Positions 1-12,453 of a stretch of 64,000 bases of DNA are shown in pieces; the stretch's first letter is position 1; each line of letters opens with the position of its first letter. A program made the translations under genes and the position numbers. The stretch comes from Latrodectus hesperus. Taxonomy: Eukaryota; Arthropoda; Arachnida; Araneae; Theridiidae. Under the pieces are notes generated by a model. The model did not search any database. It saw only the letters and a list, made by a program, of their open reading frames with translations, and was not told the origin of the DNA. The stretch lies in contig CM075855.1 of NCBI GenBank assembly GCA_037975125.1, positions 109,296,245 through 109,360,244 of the forward strand. The letters are read 5' to 3'.

Positions 1-187
1 GGGTGGGGAGAGAGGAAATCTCAATGTAAACAAACACAGCTCGGCTCTTCAACTATCCACGTGATTTAAGGATTCTCGCTTCTGATAGCTCTCCGAACAC
101 TTTTTTTATTTTGTTTTCGCTACTATTGGAAGTCTTTTAGGGTTTTAGCGTCAGTTTCGTTACAGTTTTTACTGCTTTCGGTTTTAT

Positions 188-437
188 TTGCTCACTTTTC
201 TTGTTATTTTGAAAATTCTCGACTCCAGATTATTATGGCGAGGATTATCTGGTAGGCATTTTCCTACCCTTAATTTGAACAAAAAGGGAGAAAAATGTCG
301 CAGAAAGTGCATTGCTTGCTCTACAAACCGTGATGAAAGAAAAGAAAACACAACAAACATTTTATACTTGCAAATCATGCAATGTCGGACTTTGCGTTTC
401 TCCGTGATTTGAGATTTTCCATACTCAGTCTTCATTT
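188..437 (+). pseudogene. piggyBac transposase C-terminal Cys-rich domain, broken
   Basis: Frame one reads GRHFPTL and then CRRKCIAC, a basic CxxC-type pattern typical of the C-terminal zinc-binding domain of piggyBac transposases, which helps the enzyme bind transposon ends. At about 350-360 the reading shifts by one frame. The shifted frame continues with YTCKSCNVGLCVSP, then a TGA (around 409) where the family usually has a cysteine codon, then FEIFHTQ and a stop. So the domain is recognisable but carries at least one frameshift and one nonsense change. The catalytic DDD core is not in the window. It cannot be active. Confidence 0.65.
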
Positions 438-575
438 TAAATTTTGTTATTTTTTCTTGTAAATAGCCCTTGTATAGTTTTTATTAATTTGCAAATATGT
501 TGAAGTGTTTTTGTCAATTAAAATTTTTGAAAAACTAGAATTGCACTGTCGAAAATTATTTCTCAGAGTAAGCAA

Positions 576-699
<124 letters not shown>

Positions 700-938
700 T
701 ATAAATTGAGGGAAATACTTTATTAAAGTCTAGTTTTAAATTGTAAGATAGATTATGTGATAATCTAAAATGCTACCAAAAATCACGGCGATAGGACTTT
801 AACTTTATTATTTACGAATATTTTTCTAAAGTTAGGCCTAGCGGAGAAAAACCCCCGTCCTGTAAGATCATTCCTTTCACTTCATCTTCGTCCTGAACGC
901 GCGTCTTAAACAAAGGCGCCCCGTCCTGAAAAGGTTAA

Positions 939-1170
939 GGACACTGCTCATAATGGCTGTCCTACTTATTCAGAGATAGCCATCCGGGTCAGGCAAGATA
1001 TCTGTTCTTCTTGGAGGAGAGCCCCATGCATGAATGGTATGCGGAAAATCACCCTGGTACTGTTTTGATTTGGGTTGGCAGCAGGCACGATCAAACAACT
1101 CTTGCGAGATTTCAAAATGGACACACTCGTGTACAACGTCACGTGATGGGCCAACCAGAATGCAGTCAAC
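939..1170 (+). mobile_element. Non-LTR retrotransposon, RNase H-distal fragment
   Basis: One frame reads KDTAHNGCPTYSEIAIRVRQ. After a one-base shift near 1020 the next reads HEWYAENHPG, then SRHDQTTLARFQNGHTRVQR. The W-Y...HPG followed by R-x-DQTxLARF-x-GH pattern is what follows the RNase H domain in the ORF2 of many arthropod Jockey-like elements. No reverse transcriptase or endonuclease part remains. The piggyBac end abuts it at the TTAA. Placement in a named clade is not possible from this much sequence. Confidence 0.5.
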
Positions 1171-1524
1171 CAGGAGGTATAAGCCGCAAGAGATTTATAA
1201 TGTTTGAAATGGTATCAATATTAAACCAAAAAATACCTAATTTGTATTATTTTAATTATTAGTTGAGAAAACATAGATAATTTGTCAATGTTCCGAGTAT
1301 TAATCCTATGAAAATGTCAGAAGTATTTTTATATCAGTAATTTGTCTCAACAAATTTCCTCCGGAATACAAGTTAAGATTTTAGTTACTTTTTTTTATCT
1401 TGATTGATTCGGCAAAAGAAGCTGACGTTTGGTTACACTGGAGTTACTTGATTTTAAATATTTATTATAACGTCTTTTCTCCTCAATAAATGAAAAGTGG
1501 TGCATGCTTTTAAAATTTTTTCAA
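1171..1524. other. AT-rich spacer, no feature seen
   Basis: Low-complexity AT-rich DNA between two retroelement remnants. No open frame, repeat or structure that I could support. Confidence 0.6.
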
Positions 1525-2332
1525 GCTTCGTAGGCAGGAAATGTCATTAGCTGCATGATTTCCCTGACAGTTTATACATTTAGGAGTTTCATTGGTACGG
1601 GGAGAGTCTTTATGGAATGTTCCACAGTTTTTACATAGGAAGAAGTCTTGTTTGCATTTGTTCGTAGGGTGAGTGTATTTATAGCATTTTCCGCATTGAT
1701 GAACGTTATCAATAAAAGAAGAAATTGGAAGGGTGGAATAGAATAAGTTAATAGTTTGAGGTAGATTATGTCCAATATGACGCTCACCAAAATATTTTCG
1801 CTCAGTTCTTCAGAATTTTTTTGTTAATATTTGTAAGCCTAATATCGTTAAGCCATTTTGTGCAATTTCTTTAGCAACAAGATGTAAAGGTAGTTCTACA
1901 TTGATTTCTTTTATAAGAAATCTTGAAGATATGTATTCCGATTGGAACAGGACGTTAACATATACTCCAAGAATGTTAGTTATCTTGCTTATTTCTACAG
2001 CAGTATCTGGGCATTTTGTTTCGAATAGAAGTTTTCCTTGAGGAGTGTGTTGAATTTGAATTATTTTTTTGTGATTCTTTACAAGTCGTATTATTTCTTT
2101 GTTTAAATTGCAATGTTTTTTTAAATGAATACAGTACCATCAGTGGGAGATAGGAAAATGAAGAACTTAGTAATATCATTTTTCGCAGCTAACTGGATTA
2201 GTTGTGGAATAGAATCTTCGAAAGTCTCGAATCTTCGAATAGAATCTTCGAAAGAATCTTCATCTTGAAGTGTTTATTTCTGGAATGCGCAAATCGCAAT
2301 ATATAAGTAATTTCAATCTCTGCTTCAGTCAT
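1525..2332 (-). pseudogene. Gag-like ORF1 of a non-LTR retrotransposon, decayed
   Basis: Reading leftwards from an ATG at 2332, the protein starts MTEAEIEITYILRFAH. After a frame change near 2220 it continues with a charged region (IPQLIQLAAKNDITKFF, later LLFETKCPDTAVEISKITN). It ends in a cysteine/histidine cluster: CGKCYKYTHPTNKC, LCKNCGTFHKDSP and KCINCQGNHAANDISC, i.e. C-x2-C / H / C zinc knuckles that bind the element's RNA. At least one frameshift and a stop near 1810 break it. No ORF2 follows in the expected direction (left); an unrelated retroelement fragment on the opposite strand lies there. The knuckle spacing is that of non-LTR ORF1 proteins; the clade is unknown. Confidence 0.7.
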
Positions 2333-2344
2333 TTTGAATCCAAA

Positions 2345-3299
2345 ATAAAAAAACAAACAACATAAAAATAAAAAAATGAAAAAAAGAATAAATTAAAAAT
2401 TTAAATAATAAAAATAAGAGAACAAAAATACTCAATCTTAGTCAATCAAACACTCACCAAAGTCACACGATAATTTCAACACAAAAAGGAGAAAAAGTAT
2501 TAAAATCATTAAATAATGACAAATTAATTAGAGTTCAAAATTTACGTATTTCGTAATTTAGAATTATCCGCCATTTTATTCAAACATCTAAATTAATGAT
2601 TACAATATTTTAGACGATCTCTTTTGAATCGTAAGACTATTACCTAGCTTACGCCAAGGTTAAAAATTTTCTTAAGTAATCTTGCTGAAATAATAAAAAG
2701 TAGATTTGTAAAACGTAGGCTCAAAAAATTTATTAATTCCTTAAAATTGTTTCTTTTTATATTTATATTACATAATATATCCATTTTACATAATTACTTA
2801 GATTTTAGTTACATAATATTTCTAGATTATATTTTATATATGCATTATTTTTATTTAAATAATAATGCTGTCATTTTTTCACAAAAACTTCTGCATGAAT
2901 AATGAAACATGAAAATCACATCTTGTACTTATATTAATGAGCATATTCATGATAGTTTTACTGTTGCATGTGAGACAAAAACAAAGAACTGTCAAAAATG
3001 TTTTCAGTAATACTTTGTAATACAATAAAACTCTTTATATATTTATTTCTAGAATATAGTATCGCGCACGCAAAAATATAAAAATTTTTTAAAATTGAAT
3101 ATTTTTTTATTTCTTGAAAAAATAACACATTAAAAAAATCCCAATTTTATTTCTGAAATGTTAGCAGAATTTTTAATCCGTTTTGAAGAAGAGTTAAGCT
3201 CTGAGACACACTAGAAATTCACTTACATTTCAATTTCTTTAATACATCTGAATTTTAGAATGGCAACAAATATTTTACTGTGGAAAAGCAACCCGTATA
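2345..3299. other. AT-rich spacer
   Basis: A-rich run (about 2340-2420) directly upstream of the minus-strand gag-like frame, then AT-rich DNA. Apart from R1 at 2612-2736, nothing was recognised. Confidence 0.6.
2612..2736 (-). repeat. Dispersed repeat R1, copy 1 (minus)
   Basis: Its reverse complement matches 21846-21977 closely, sharing for example TTTTTTGAGCC, GTTTTACAAATCTGCT-like and AAGCAAGGC-like blocks. A third related copy is at 41269-41402. No coding capacity or terminal repeats were seen. The family is unclassified. Confidence 0.6.
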
Positions 3300-3560
3300 A
3301 GGGTGCATTAGGTTATGAATGTATTCCCCCGATGGTAACAAGGCAACTTTTGGAACATTTGCCTGGGAGTATATAAAGGGATAAGCTGACTCAGATTAAG
3401 GGAAAGAAAGGAGATATAAGGGAAAAGAAAGGGAAGTTTTCCAGCAGTCCCCGTAGCAACTTTACTGTTACTTCCCTTCCAAAACATTCTGAGGTACGTG
3501 ACCACTTAGCATTACCCTTTCAGCCGACTTCAACCGGTCACGAAGTCACATTCAGTTTGA
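3300..3560. promoter_or_regulatory. Higher-complexity block with TATA-like motif
   Basis: A less AT-rich block containing TATATAAAG at 3370-3378, with purine-rich DNA (AAGGGAAAGAAAGG-like) downstream. The motif fits a metazoan TATA box, but no transcript or open frame of note follows, so this is only a candidate core promoter. In AT-rich DNA such motifs arise by chance. Confidence 0.15.
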
Positions 3561-4960
3561 GAATTTTATTTTTAAAATGGCGAAGTTATTTTCTTTTATT
3601 TAAAGACTTCACGTTCCTGGAGGGAAAATGGAGGGAAATCGTTCATTCCATCAGAGTTGTTTTTCCCCAGCTCACTGGCTTTGCTCGAAGCAAAAGATGT
3701 AGATGAATGAAATGGATTCTTGGAGGTTTTCTTTTTTTCCTTTTGAGAATCACAGATGCCTTGACAGTAGTTTTTAATCATTCCATAAAAAAATATTGTT
3801 GTGTCAGTGATAAAAGTAATTGAGGTAATTTGCACAAGTATACAGAACACACTAAAACACTCTTTCTAATGAATGTGAAGATTTCATTTTCAAAATATGG
3901 TTTGTCGAATAAATCTTCCCTATTGAAAACGAGAGTAACATGACAATTTTTTGTCAAACACATTTATATTCACTATTTAAATCTTTAAAAAAATTTAAAA
4001 CCAATCTTGAATTTGATATCTTTTTAATTTGGTTAGAACTTGAATACCCATTTAGAACAAAAGGAAAATTAAACATTATCAACCTTTTGAGTACAAAATT
4101 ATCTCAGTAGAAATTTTGAAAGGAATATATGATTTCATAAAACGTTTAAGACAATTCACTCTATATAATGAATGATATCGCAAAAGTGAAATTATCCTAA
4201 TTTCCGAAAGAAACATTTTCGGTTTTGCGTGTTTTAGAATTAATTTTACAAAAATATCTTTAGAAAAGCAAGTTTCTACTGCTGCGCTGGTTTACGTGTC
4301 GTAAAAAATTAAAGTCATTCTAATGAGATTTAATAAAAAAGTTTTCGAAAGTGAATTATGATGATTTATGAGATTTTATGACTGTGATACTCACGAAATA
4401 CCATTCAAATTTGAACTCTCAGTTGATTCGTCTGAACTTGGAGCATTTAGCAATTGATTTGATCAAGTATTATTTACAGTGGTGGTAGAAATGTCTAGTT
4501 CTTCTTATGGCCTAACAAATATATTACAAAGTGTTAACTTTTCCTCAAAAAAGAGTTTGGAACGTATTGATATATCTTTTAGATTTCACCGAAATTTAAA
4601 AGACATAAATTATATAGGGAACAATTTAGATAATAATAACGTCTAACTAAAGATATAGTCTTTTGTTTGTCTAGATAAAGATTAAAATTAAATGTGGCAA
4701 ACACACACATTGTTTGTGTGCTTATTACTGTTTAATTAATATAAACATTTCTCGGGAGAATTGCTGGAAGATATTTAGACATATGTCCTTCGTGCATGTC
4801 AGAATAGAGTATTTAGTTAGTATAGCTGACCATCTTCCTTCGATATGAAGGCGTGGTCCTTATGCTTACCTCTTATTCTTTGTATTGTATATTGTTTTAT
4901 TCTCAGTGATTTTTCGAATTTTGTCTTACCAGTTTTATTGTTTTTAACGTTGCATCTAAT

Positions 4961-4964
<4 letters not shown>
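3561..4964. other. AT-rich spacer, no feature seen
   Basis: Contains short open frames on the minus strand (3596-3963) with no recognisable domain. No repeats or RNA genes identified. Confidence 0.5.

Positions 4965-5043
<79 letters not shown>
4965..5043. repeat. (TA)n microsatellite
   Basis: Perfect TA dinucleotide tract of about 79 bp. Flanks show no inverted or direct repeat. Confidence 0.98.
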
Positions 5044-5046
<3 letters not shown>

Positions 5047-5940
5047 TATATGTATGTATATAATACATCTCAAGAAACCTTGCCTTAATTCTTAATTCAC
5101 GAAACTTTGCATTTTAAAATATTTCAAAAAACTAATTACCAGGTTTTTACTTTTTCCATATTCCTCTGTATTTACAAATATATTTATTTATTTCCAAATA
5201 AATTTCACTCTAGCTTAGAAACCTTTGATGAATAATAGCTTCCCCTTGAACTTTTTTCAAACTTGAGATAGTGCTTGCAACTTTAGAGTTACCCTAAAAA
5301 TCAATGGCTCTCTCATCTTGAAGAGTTTAAGTGGGAAATAATTGACTGTATATAAAAAATTTCGACTTTTATTCAAAGAATGATTTTCAGTGTAATAATC
5401 TTCTTTTATAATAATACACTTCACGAAATTTCAGACCATTATTTCTGTAGTTAATCTGAGCATTTTTCGCATAAAAGATCCATTAAAGTTAAGTGTATGG
5501 AAAATTTTCTAAATTGAAACTTTCATTGAATATTTAATGGAAGAACTCATTTTGTTTATTCTTTTATTCTCTAGTTGACTGATTTGGATATTTTTATACA
5601 AAAATAAATTTCATAGAAAGTTAGGTTAAATCTCATGAATATAGCTAAAATTTCTTAATCGTTCTCTAAATTTCTATAAATCTTAAATTTTTTATGAATA
5701 GAGGAGAATAAAATGAGTTATTGTCATTATCATGAAGAGTATTTTTTAATTAACTTAAAAAATATTTAAATTCGTAGTTTTTCAAAAACTAATACCATGA
5801 CATTTGAATATAGCACTAGAATTGTTTCAGCTCACGTGATTTTATCGTTTATGATCCTTAAGACTGAATAGAATTCTTAAAAGTTAATAACTTTTTGGCT
5901 ATGGTTGGTTGGTGTCGCGTCCATTTGAAGTCAAGTCAAA
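5044..5940. other. AT-rich spacer, no feature seen
   Basis: No open frame above background and no repeat recognised. Confidence 0.6.
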
Positions 5941-6510
5941 TCATTCCAAGTGACATTTTGTCATCATAGAGATTTCCCTGAAAGGGAAATATTCGTCAAT
6001 AGCCTGTAAACTTCTTATGACGGCCGGGCAGTTAAAAATGTGTCCCAGGGTGAGTTCCTCCTCCAGGCAGTTCCTACACGAGTTGTAAGATCTGGTGCCG
6101 ACTGTATTGATAGTCATTCCACAGAAGTGTTGGGTTCTAAATCTGGATATAGTCCTGGTAACAATCCTTTGTGCTTTGATAACACATAAATGATGTTCCA
6201 TTTTGATGTGTTTTTCTTTCAGTTTGCATCTAGCGATTGCATTAGCGTCTCTTAAAGTTACGGTGCTGGAAGTTAAGTTTCTGAGTTAAGGTCTCTCACC
6301 TCTTTTGCAAGCCTGTCTGCTTCCTCATTCTCCTCAATACAACATGCGCAGGTATCCACTGGAAAGTGCATCTTTTTAACAGGTGTCCAAAATGTCCTCT
6401 AAATAATGATGGATATCTATTCCCTATCACCTCCAGGTCAGGCCTAAAGTCGCAGAAAATGATGAGCCCATTAGCTTTATCAGATGAGCTTATTTTTCGG
6501 CTAAGGCTAT
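5941..6510 (-). mobile_element. Non-LTR retrotransposon RNase H domain and C-terminal tail, broken
   Basis: Reading leftwards, a fragment begins near SSDKANGLIIFCD and then gives TFQWIPAH, the RNase H HxxxGN region. After a one-base shift it continues ENEEADRLAKEVRDLN, the E-x-AD active-site strand. Further on an open frame (6201-5941) reads RFRTQHFCGMTINT, then SCRNC and LTLGHIFNCP, the Cys/His motif that follows RNase H in Jockey-like ORF2. Several frameshifts separate the blocks. The role in an intact element would be RNA removal after target-primed reverse transcription. Inactive relic. Confidence 0.75.
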
Positions 6511-6554
6511 ACTAAATTATGACTTCATTTTTGTTGATTGTTACAATTTAAACA

Positions 6555-6862
6555 ATCAATATGCCGACCGATGGCTGAGTGGTTAGCGTTCTTGACTCCT
6601 GAGCTGTCGGTCCCGGGTTCGAATCCCGGTACGGGCATGGATGTTTCTGTTCTCTCTGTGTTTCTCTGTCCTTTCTTCTGTGATGTTGTATGAATGTGTC
6701 CCACCCTATAAACGGGTTTGTGGTGGTATGACGCGGGCAACGCTACTCGCCTCCGTGACTTGGTTCACAGGTGTTCGCTGGGTAACGACAAATGAGTAGC
6801 AGTTTTTGGCCTTGTTGTGGCATAGGGTTCGTCACCCAAGTGTGCCCACTGTTGGAAAAAAA
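6555..6862 (+). mobile_element. tRNA-derived SINE, family A, with 12-bp TSD
   Basis: The head at 6563-6637 carries a pol III A-box-like TGGCTGAGTGG and a B box GGTTCGAATCC, as in a tRNA. The 5' and 3' halves do not pair into an acceptor stem, so it is not a tRNA gene. A ~225-bp body follows, ending in an A-run. The 12-bp sequence ACAATTTAAACA occurs at 6543-6554 and 6863-6874, a perfect target-site duplication. Transcription would be from the internal pol III promoter. Other copies: 33949-34206 (minus) and 34472-34771. Confidence 0.9.
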
Positions 6863-6874
6863 ACAATTTAAACA

Positions 6875-7328
6875 GAATATTTCATGATAATTATTTAAAA
6901 TTTTATATTACATATATTTTAATCTCTTTCTTTATATATTTTTTAATTTTTACCTGGAATTGGAAAGGAAATTTTAAGTGACTTGCAGCATTTTATAAAT
7001 ATTAAAATACTTATCAATTGAGTACCTTAAAAGTTAGGCTCACTCTATAGTAGTGTAAAGTTTTGTCATCAGTGATATGAGATTCAACTCAACAACTCCT
7101 GACTTCAATTCCCGTCTCGTACATAGGAAACGTTTGAAAATATTTTTTGGAATCCACTTTAAATTTTTTATTTTAATGTTTTATTACTATTGCAATAAAT
7201 GATGTAGTTTCTATTACTAATTGCAGTAAATGATGTAGTTTTACACAAAGGCATGCGATGAAAAACTTTATGTTGCTTTTATCAATGATTGGAACAATCT
7301 GAGTTTATGTTTACATTCGTTAAGCACA
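6875..7328. other. AT-rich spacer
   Basis: AT-rich DNA with a small direct repeat (AAATGATGTAGTTT at about 7197 and 7227). A stretch at 7080-7130 faintly resembles a worn tRNA-like head but is not supported. Confidence 0.5.
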
Positions 7329-7344
7329 TAGATTATGCATGTTG

Positions 7345-7632
7345 TTGTGTTTGCTTCCCGGTTGCTAGCCCTGAGTTGGGCACTACCAGTGAGATCGAAG
7401 CAGTGTCGTCTTCTCCTCTTCGTGGCGTTCCTCGTGATTTTGAAGCAGGGACCAAGCAGAAGACCCCCAATTCTTGGTCTGCCACAGCAAGAGATATCAT
7501 TTCACATGGAGGACATTGCGACTACACTCAGTTTTGACGTATCACAGCCATCTTTAGACAACACGATGGATTCGAACTCACTACCTTCCTATAATGAGAA
7601 CGTAGCTCAATCCAATTAGGCTACGCGGCCAT
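7345..7632 (-). mobile_element. tRNA-derived SINE, family E (minus), with TSD
   Basis: The tRNA-like head is at the right end: the complement of GGATTCGAACTC at about 7566 is a B box. The left end is the element's 3' tail, seen as GTTGTTG. The body shares GATTTTGAAGCAGG, AGAAGACCCCCAA and TGGAGGACATTG with copies at 36178, 56442 and 58445. A 16-bp duplication TAGATTATGCATGTTG sits at 7329-7344 and 7633-7648; the last few bases could belong to the tail. Two overlapping open frames here are chance frames. Confidence 0.85.
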
Positions 7633-7648
7633 TAGATTATGCATGTTG

Positions 7649-8109
<461 letters not shown>

Positions 8110-8525
8110 CTAACTAAGAAATGTGATTCTAAGCACAGTTTGTTGAAAAACATCTCAAGAGAAACATATAATAGAAAATATGTACGTACTACAAGAATTA
8201 GGAAAACTAAAATTAATCGATTGCGTAAAAATACTTTTTAAACATTATAATTTATTTTATTGGTTGAAATGCTGGAAAGTTGGTAATTGAAAAAAAGGGT
8301 ATTTTTTTCTATAAAATGTTTGGAAAAAACAAACAATTTTGGGTGAAATTTAATTCAGTTCTACTAAAAAATCGTGATTTATATATATCATCTAAAACAC
8401 CACTGAATAATACATTAATCATGATCAACCTGTTTTTTTGTAATGAACATTTAATTATGTGCTGAATCAGTTACATTTTAAATTGCATCGAAATTTGCAA
8501 ATGTGTAAGTAATGTAGGAATTTTA
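8110..8525. other. AT-rich spacer
   Basis: A 61-codon open frame at 8280-8465 has no recognisable similarity and AT-driven composition. Nothing else seen. Confidence 0.5.
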
Positions 8526-8809
8526 TTTTTGTTGTCTTGTGCCAGTTTGGCTGGCAATATGGGGTGCGCTACTCCAATTTTCCAATCGAAACGTAATTTG
8601 GTGTGGGTCCGACTTCCTCAATACACACATGCCATAGGTACCCGTTTATAGGATAGGCAACCATTCACAACCATTCACACCTCACCATAAAACCTACAAG
8701 GAAAGGACAAACACAGGATAGATAGAGGGAGAAAGTACAACCGGGATTCGAACCCAGGGACCTCAATATCCGTAGTCAGGGATTCTAACCACTAGACAGG
8801 GTGGGCAGC
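8526..8809 (-). mobile_element. tRNA-derived SINE, family B (minus), older copy
   Basis: The complement of GGGATTCGAACCC near 8743 is the B box of a tRNA-like head at the right end. The body reads, in reverse, the same text as the plus copy at 62703-62984 (for example GAAAGGACAAA, CACACATGCCATAGG and CTGGCAATATGG). Flanks 8511-8525 and 8810-8824 match at 13 of 15 positions and are read as a mutated target duplication, so the copy is older than those at 34472 or 62703. Confidence 0.85.
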
Positions 8810-8824
8810 AACGTAGGACTTTTA

Positions 8825-11800
8825 ATAACATTAAACAGATTTTTTATAAAATTAAACAGGTTAAAATGTTAAAAAAACTGAATTTAATAACTCTGCGATA
8901 TTTAGATTAAAAATGATGGTAAAATTACTCAATTATATAAGAACTTCATGGAAAAGGGTTGTGTTAATTTTATATTAAGAACTTTATTATTTATTCCATG
9001 TTTTTTATTTCGTATTTTATGAATTAATATAAGTTACAGAAGATTCATGATAAAATGGAATGTGATAGAAAATTTGCTTTAGATATAAACTAGAATTTAA
9101 TGATTTTAAATTTAAAAAATATACAATCAATGATATATTGTGAAGCAGATTATATTTTATTAACCTAAATCATTTACACAGTTTAATAAAAGAATAAATA
9201 TTCTGGTTTCTTTATAGTGTCGAACGGACTATAATAGAAATGTATATCAAGAAATTAGTTAATGGAAAAAAATCATTATGAATATCAAGAAATTTTCATA
9301 ATGAGCCTTCTTATGAACTATTGTTAAATGCACAAACATTTAAGTAAGCAAAAAAAGAAAAGTCAAATCTTTACTCAGAATTTAGGTATCTTAAAAGAGA
9401 TTTAAAATAAAAAATCTATTTTGTTTAAAACATTCTTAAAAATCTTTTATTATTAATTAAAGTATGTCTCAATTTTCCTAATTCTTCTAAGTTAAAAATT
9501 AATCTCCTCATAAAAATAATTACATTCTTGAATTTCCCTCATTTTAAGAATAAAGCTGTGAACCATTAGGATATTTTTATTCTATTACCTTCGGAATAAA
9601 GTTTACGAGTGAATTCCAGAAGCTATAGCAAAATCTACGAAAAGATTAAGTTGATATTAACATCATTCATCTCTCAGAACGAAGTTTTCCATGACAGAAA
9701 AAAAAATGGCGCAAGTATCAAAATATTTTATTCGAAAGTTTGTTCTCCTACGTGACTTACCATCATTAGTCTCCGTATGTACATGCAGACATTTTGAAAA
9801 ACTTGGAGTGAAAGTTACAAAAGTCCTTTCGATGGTAAGACACTTCACTTTTCTGTGAATCTGGTAGATTTTTCGATTCCTTTGAAGTCATATTCTTGAT
9901 ATGCTTCCCCCTCCCTTCCCCCTCTCTCCTGACGTCATGCTTCTTCAGCTCCTTTTCGACTTCTTTCCATTCCCCAATTTTTGCATTTTAACGCGAAGTA
10001 AAGGACTCGGGGAATAGAAATGAAAAGTGAAACCGAATGATAATACATTATTTATGAATCCTAAGCTTTGAAGGTAGGCTTAAATATTTCAGTTTAGGAA
10101 AACGAAGAGAATGGTGAACTAAACGAAAGAATGCATCTCCGATTTGCCGAAGATATTTCGTAAAAATTGATTAAAATTTATGATTTATTCCTTAATCATG
10201 TAGACATGTATGACCAGTGCTCAAATATGTCATCAAATCTAACCACGAAATGTAAATAAATCTATATATATAATATATTCATATATATTTATAATAATTA
10301 ATTGATTTTTATCAATTTTATTCATATAAATAATTATATGGCATGGAACTGATAAATTTTTAATTATTGTACTTATATTATATATAAATAACATAAAATA
10401 ATTAAAATGTACTCAAGATTATTTAAGAGATTACTTAACAGAATAAGTCAAGAATAATAAATACATCGACGATTAATTATTTAAATCTTTAGAACAATGT
10501 AGGAGATTAAGTATGCCTGTTAGTGAAGAAGGCAGTAATTAAAGTGAGATATTTATGTAAAGCATGCATATATATAATTTTATTGAAAGGGTTTGGCGTG
10601 GGGGTTTTCTGTCGTCCATTTGCGACAATTATGGGTATTGCGAGTAACACCATTAACAATAATACTAATCATTTTCTTAAAAAATTCCTTTATCAATATA
10701 ATTGAATAAAATTTAATTTAAAATTACGCTTTATATGATTGTTATTTGACAATTTATTTTATGAATACATCTTTTTTCATTTAAACGCCATAATTTTATA
10801 TTTGTTAATTCCTTTGAATTTTTGTTTGTTTTTCTTCATCGTAATCTAATAAATATTGTTTTGGAGAAGAGCTTTGAAATTTTTTAAAAACTAAATAATT
10901 ATTATGTATTACTCAAACGCTATTTTTAATGAATATTCTTCTTTGAAGTTCTCTTTTGCACAATTTTTTTCTCATTTTTGTAAGTTTTATTTCTAAGCAC
11001 TCTGAAGGAGAAAAAAATTATTGAACTTTAGAAATCATACGAAATTTTTTTGTATCAGTTAAAACGAAATTTTCGTAACTTTACAATCATTATGAGTAAT
11101 TTAACTTTTACAAGGGACTAGAAAAAAATTTAGAAGCGAAAAATATTATAAGAGAAACAGTACTCAAAAGATGGGATTTTTTAGGTTTGTAGTTAACTTC
11201 TCTTTGCAATATTAAAAATTCTTACTAAACTACAGTCAAAAAACTTTTAATGTGTGTACTTATTAAATGAATGCATATTTTATAGTTGAATCATACTTTT
11301 TTTAAACATTTTTATCATGCTATTTTGTTTAATTTTTTAAATTCTTTTCTCACATAATCACGGGATACAAGCATTGATTTAGAGAACAGCGTTAAATTAG
11401 GATCTTTAAGCGATTATTCTTGTGTTAGTCGACATGAAAATGAAATGTTAATTGCATTACTTTGCTTTTAATTTACTCAAAACCCTTTGAATTTAAATTT
11501 TATAAATTTGTTGAATATATATTTTCTCAAATTATATTCTCCTTAATTTTTTCTAAGCATATTAATCAAAAATACTAAAATTTTAAAAATCACATGCTGT
11601 TTAATTTTATTAATTTATCTGAATGTTTTAAAAGTACTAATGACTGCTTACGCTCTTATAGATACTAGAAAAATTGGGAAGCATGAAATAGCTTTTAAGA
11701 GAAGAAATTTTATAAAGATCAATGTTTTTTAGGTTGAGCAATTTTTTAGGTTACAATATTTATATAGTAATTACGAAAAAGAAAAATTTACAAACGTTGC

Positions 11801-12215
11801 ATAGCTGAAAATAGCTAAAAATACAGCTCATTCCTGCAAAATTTTGCGAAAGAAAATTTTCGTTTAAATATTATCCATCTATGTAAAAGCCTTGAATATG
11901 GTCATGAAAAAGTATCTCGCCACGAAAATCAGCCAACAAAATATGCTCATGTTGCGTGATTGGAAAATATGAGATTCTGAGCAGATGATGCCCTATTTTG
12001 AAGTTTTCTATCCATCTTGTGTTTACAAACTCTTTGCTTGCACGAGTTTACATTTATTAAGGAAAAAAAAACATGTAGGCAGAGCAAAAATGGTTCTTAA
12101 AAATAGCAAATAAAGTTTTAAATAAATTTAAACTAATATTCCATTACAAGTTGGGACAAGGAAAGAAATCTTTTTCTTCATTTAAAAAGGAGAACAAGGA
12201 AAATAGAAGTTTGTT

Positions 12216-12218
<3 letters not shown>
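8825..12218. other. Long AT-rich spacer
   Basis: About 3.4 kb without a gene. Small open frames (9663-9848 minus, 10523-10705 plus) have no recognisable domains. The only less AT-rich part is a pyrimidine-rich block at about 9880-10020. No transposon ends or tandem arrays found. Confidence 0.55.
9930..9937. promoter_or_regulatory. CRE-like palindrome
   Basis: Exact TGACGTCA, the full cAMP-response element that CREB/ATF bZIP factors bind, directly after a CT-rich run. It lies in one of the few CpG-containing islands of the region. Function is not shown; no gene is visible nearby. Confidence 0.2.

Positions 12219-12245
<27 letters not shown>
12219..12245. repeat. Short (TA)n microsatellite
   Basis: TA tract of about 27 bp. 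Confidence 0.95.
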
Positions 12246-12250
<5 letters not shown>

Positions 12251-12297
12251 TTACTTACTTATTTCTGAAAAAAGGCAAAGGCATGAAGTAATTCAAA

Positions 12298-12453
12298 GGT
12301 TAGCATACTTTTCAACACTGTGAATCTATGTTGATAAATTTATAATAGTTTAACATTAATAAACACATTGCAAATGGTTATCACATTTTTATACACTATG
12401 AATCTCTGTTAATGCATTTATAATAGCTTACCATTTTAAATGCATCGTGAAAA
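12298..12453. repeat. Two-copy tandem repeat, ~78 bp
   Basis: The phrase ACACTGTGAATCTATGTT at 12315 recurs as ACACTATGAATCTCTGTT at 12393. Similar flanking text (TTTATAATAG, then a TTAACAT/TTACCAT block) gives a 78-bp period. Copies are diverged by roughly a quarter. Confidence 0.6.

Noticed and set aside
3370..3378. Active gene promoter
   Set aside because: The TATA-like motif is good, but no gene or transcript feature follows; kept only as a low-confidence site.
6563..6637. tRNA gene
   Set aside because: A and B boxes are present but the acceptor ends do not pair, and the same head heads a ~300-bp repeated element with target duplications. The other tRNA-like heads (7.6, 8.7, 26.3, 34.5, 36.9, 50.9, 56.1, 59.1, 62.7, 63.2, 63.7 kb) are SINEs for the same reason.
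7289..7619. Two overlapping plus-strand open frames of 82 and 94 codons
   Set aside because: They run across a minus-strand family E SINE and share no frame with its other copies. Frames at 36410, 36740, 37073, 55995, 56575, 58490 and 59156 are rejected on the same ground.
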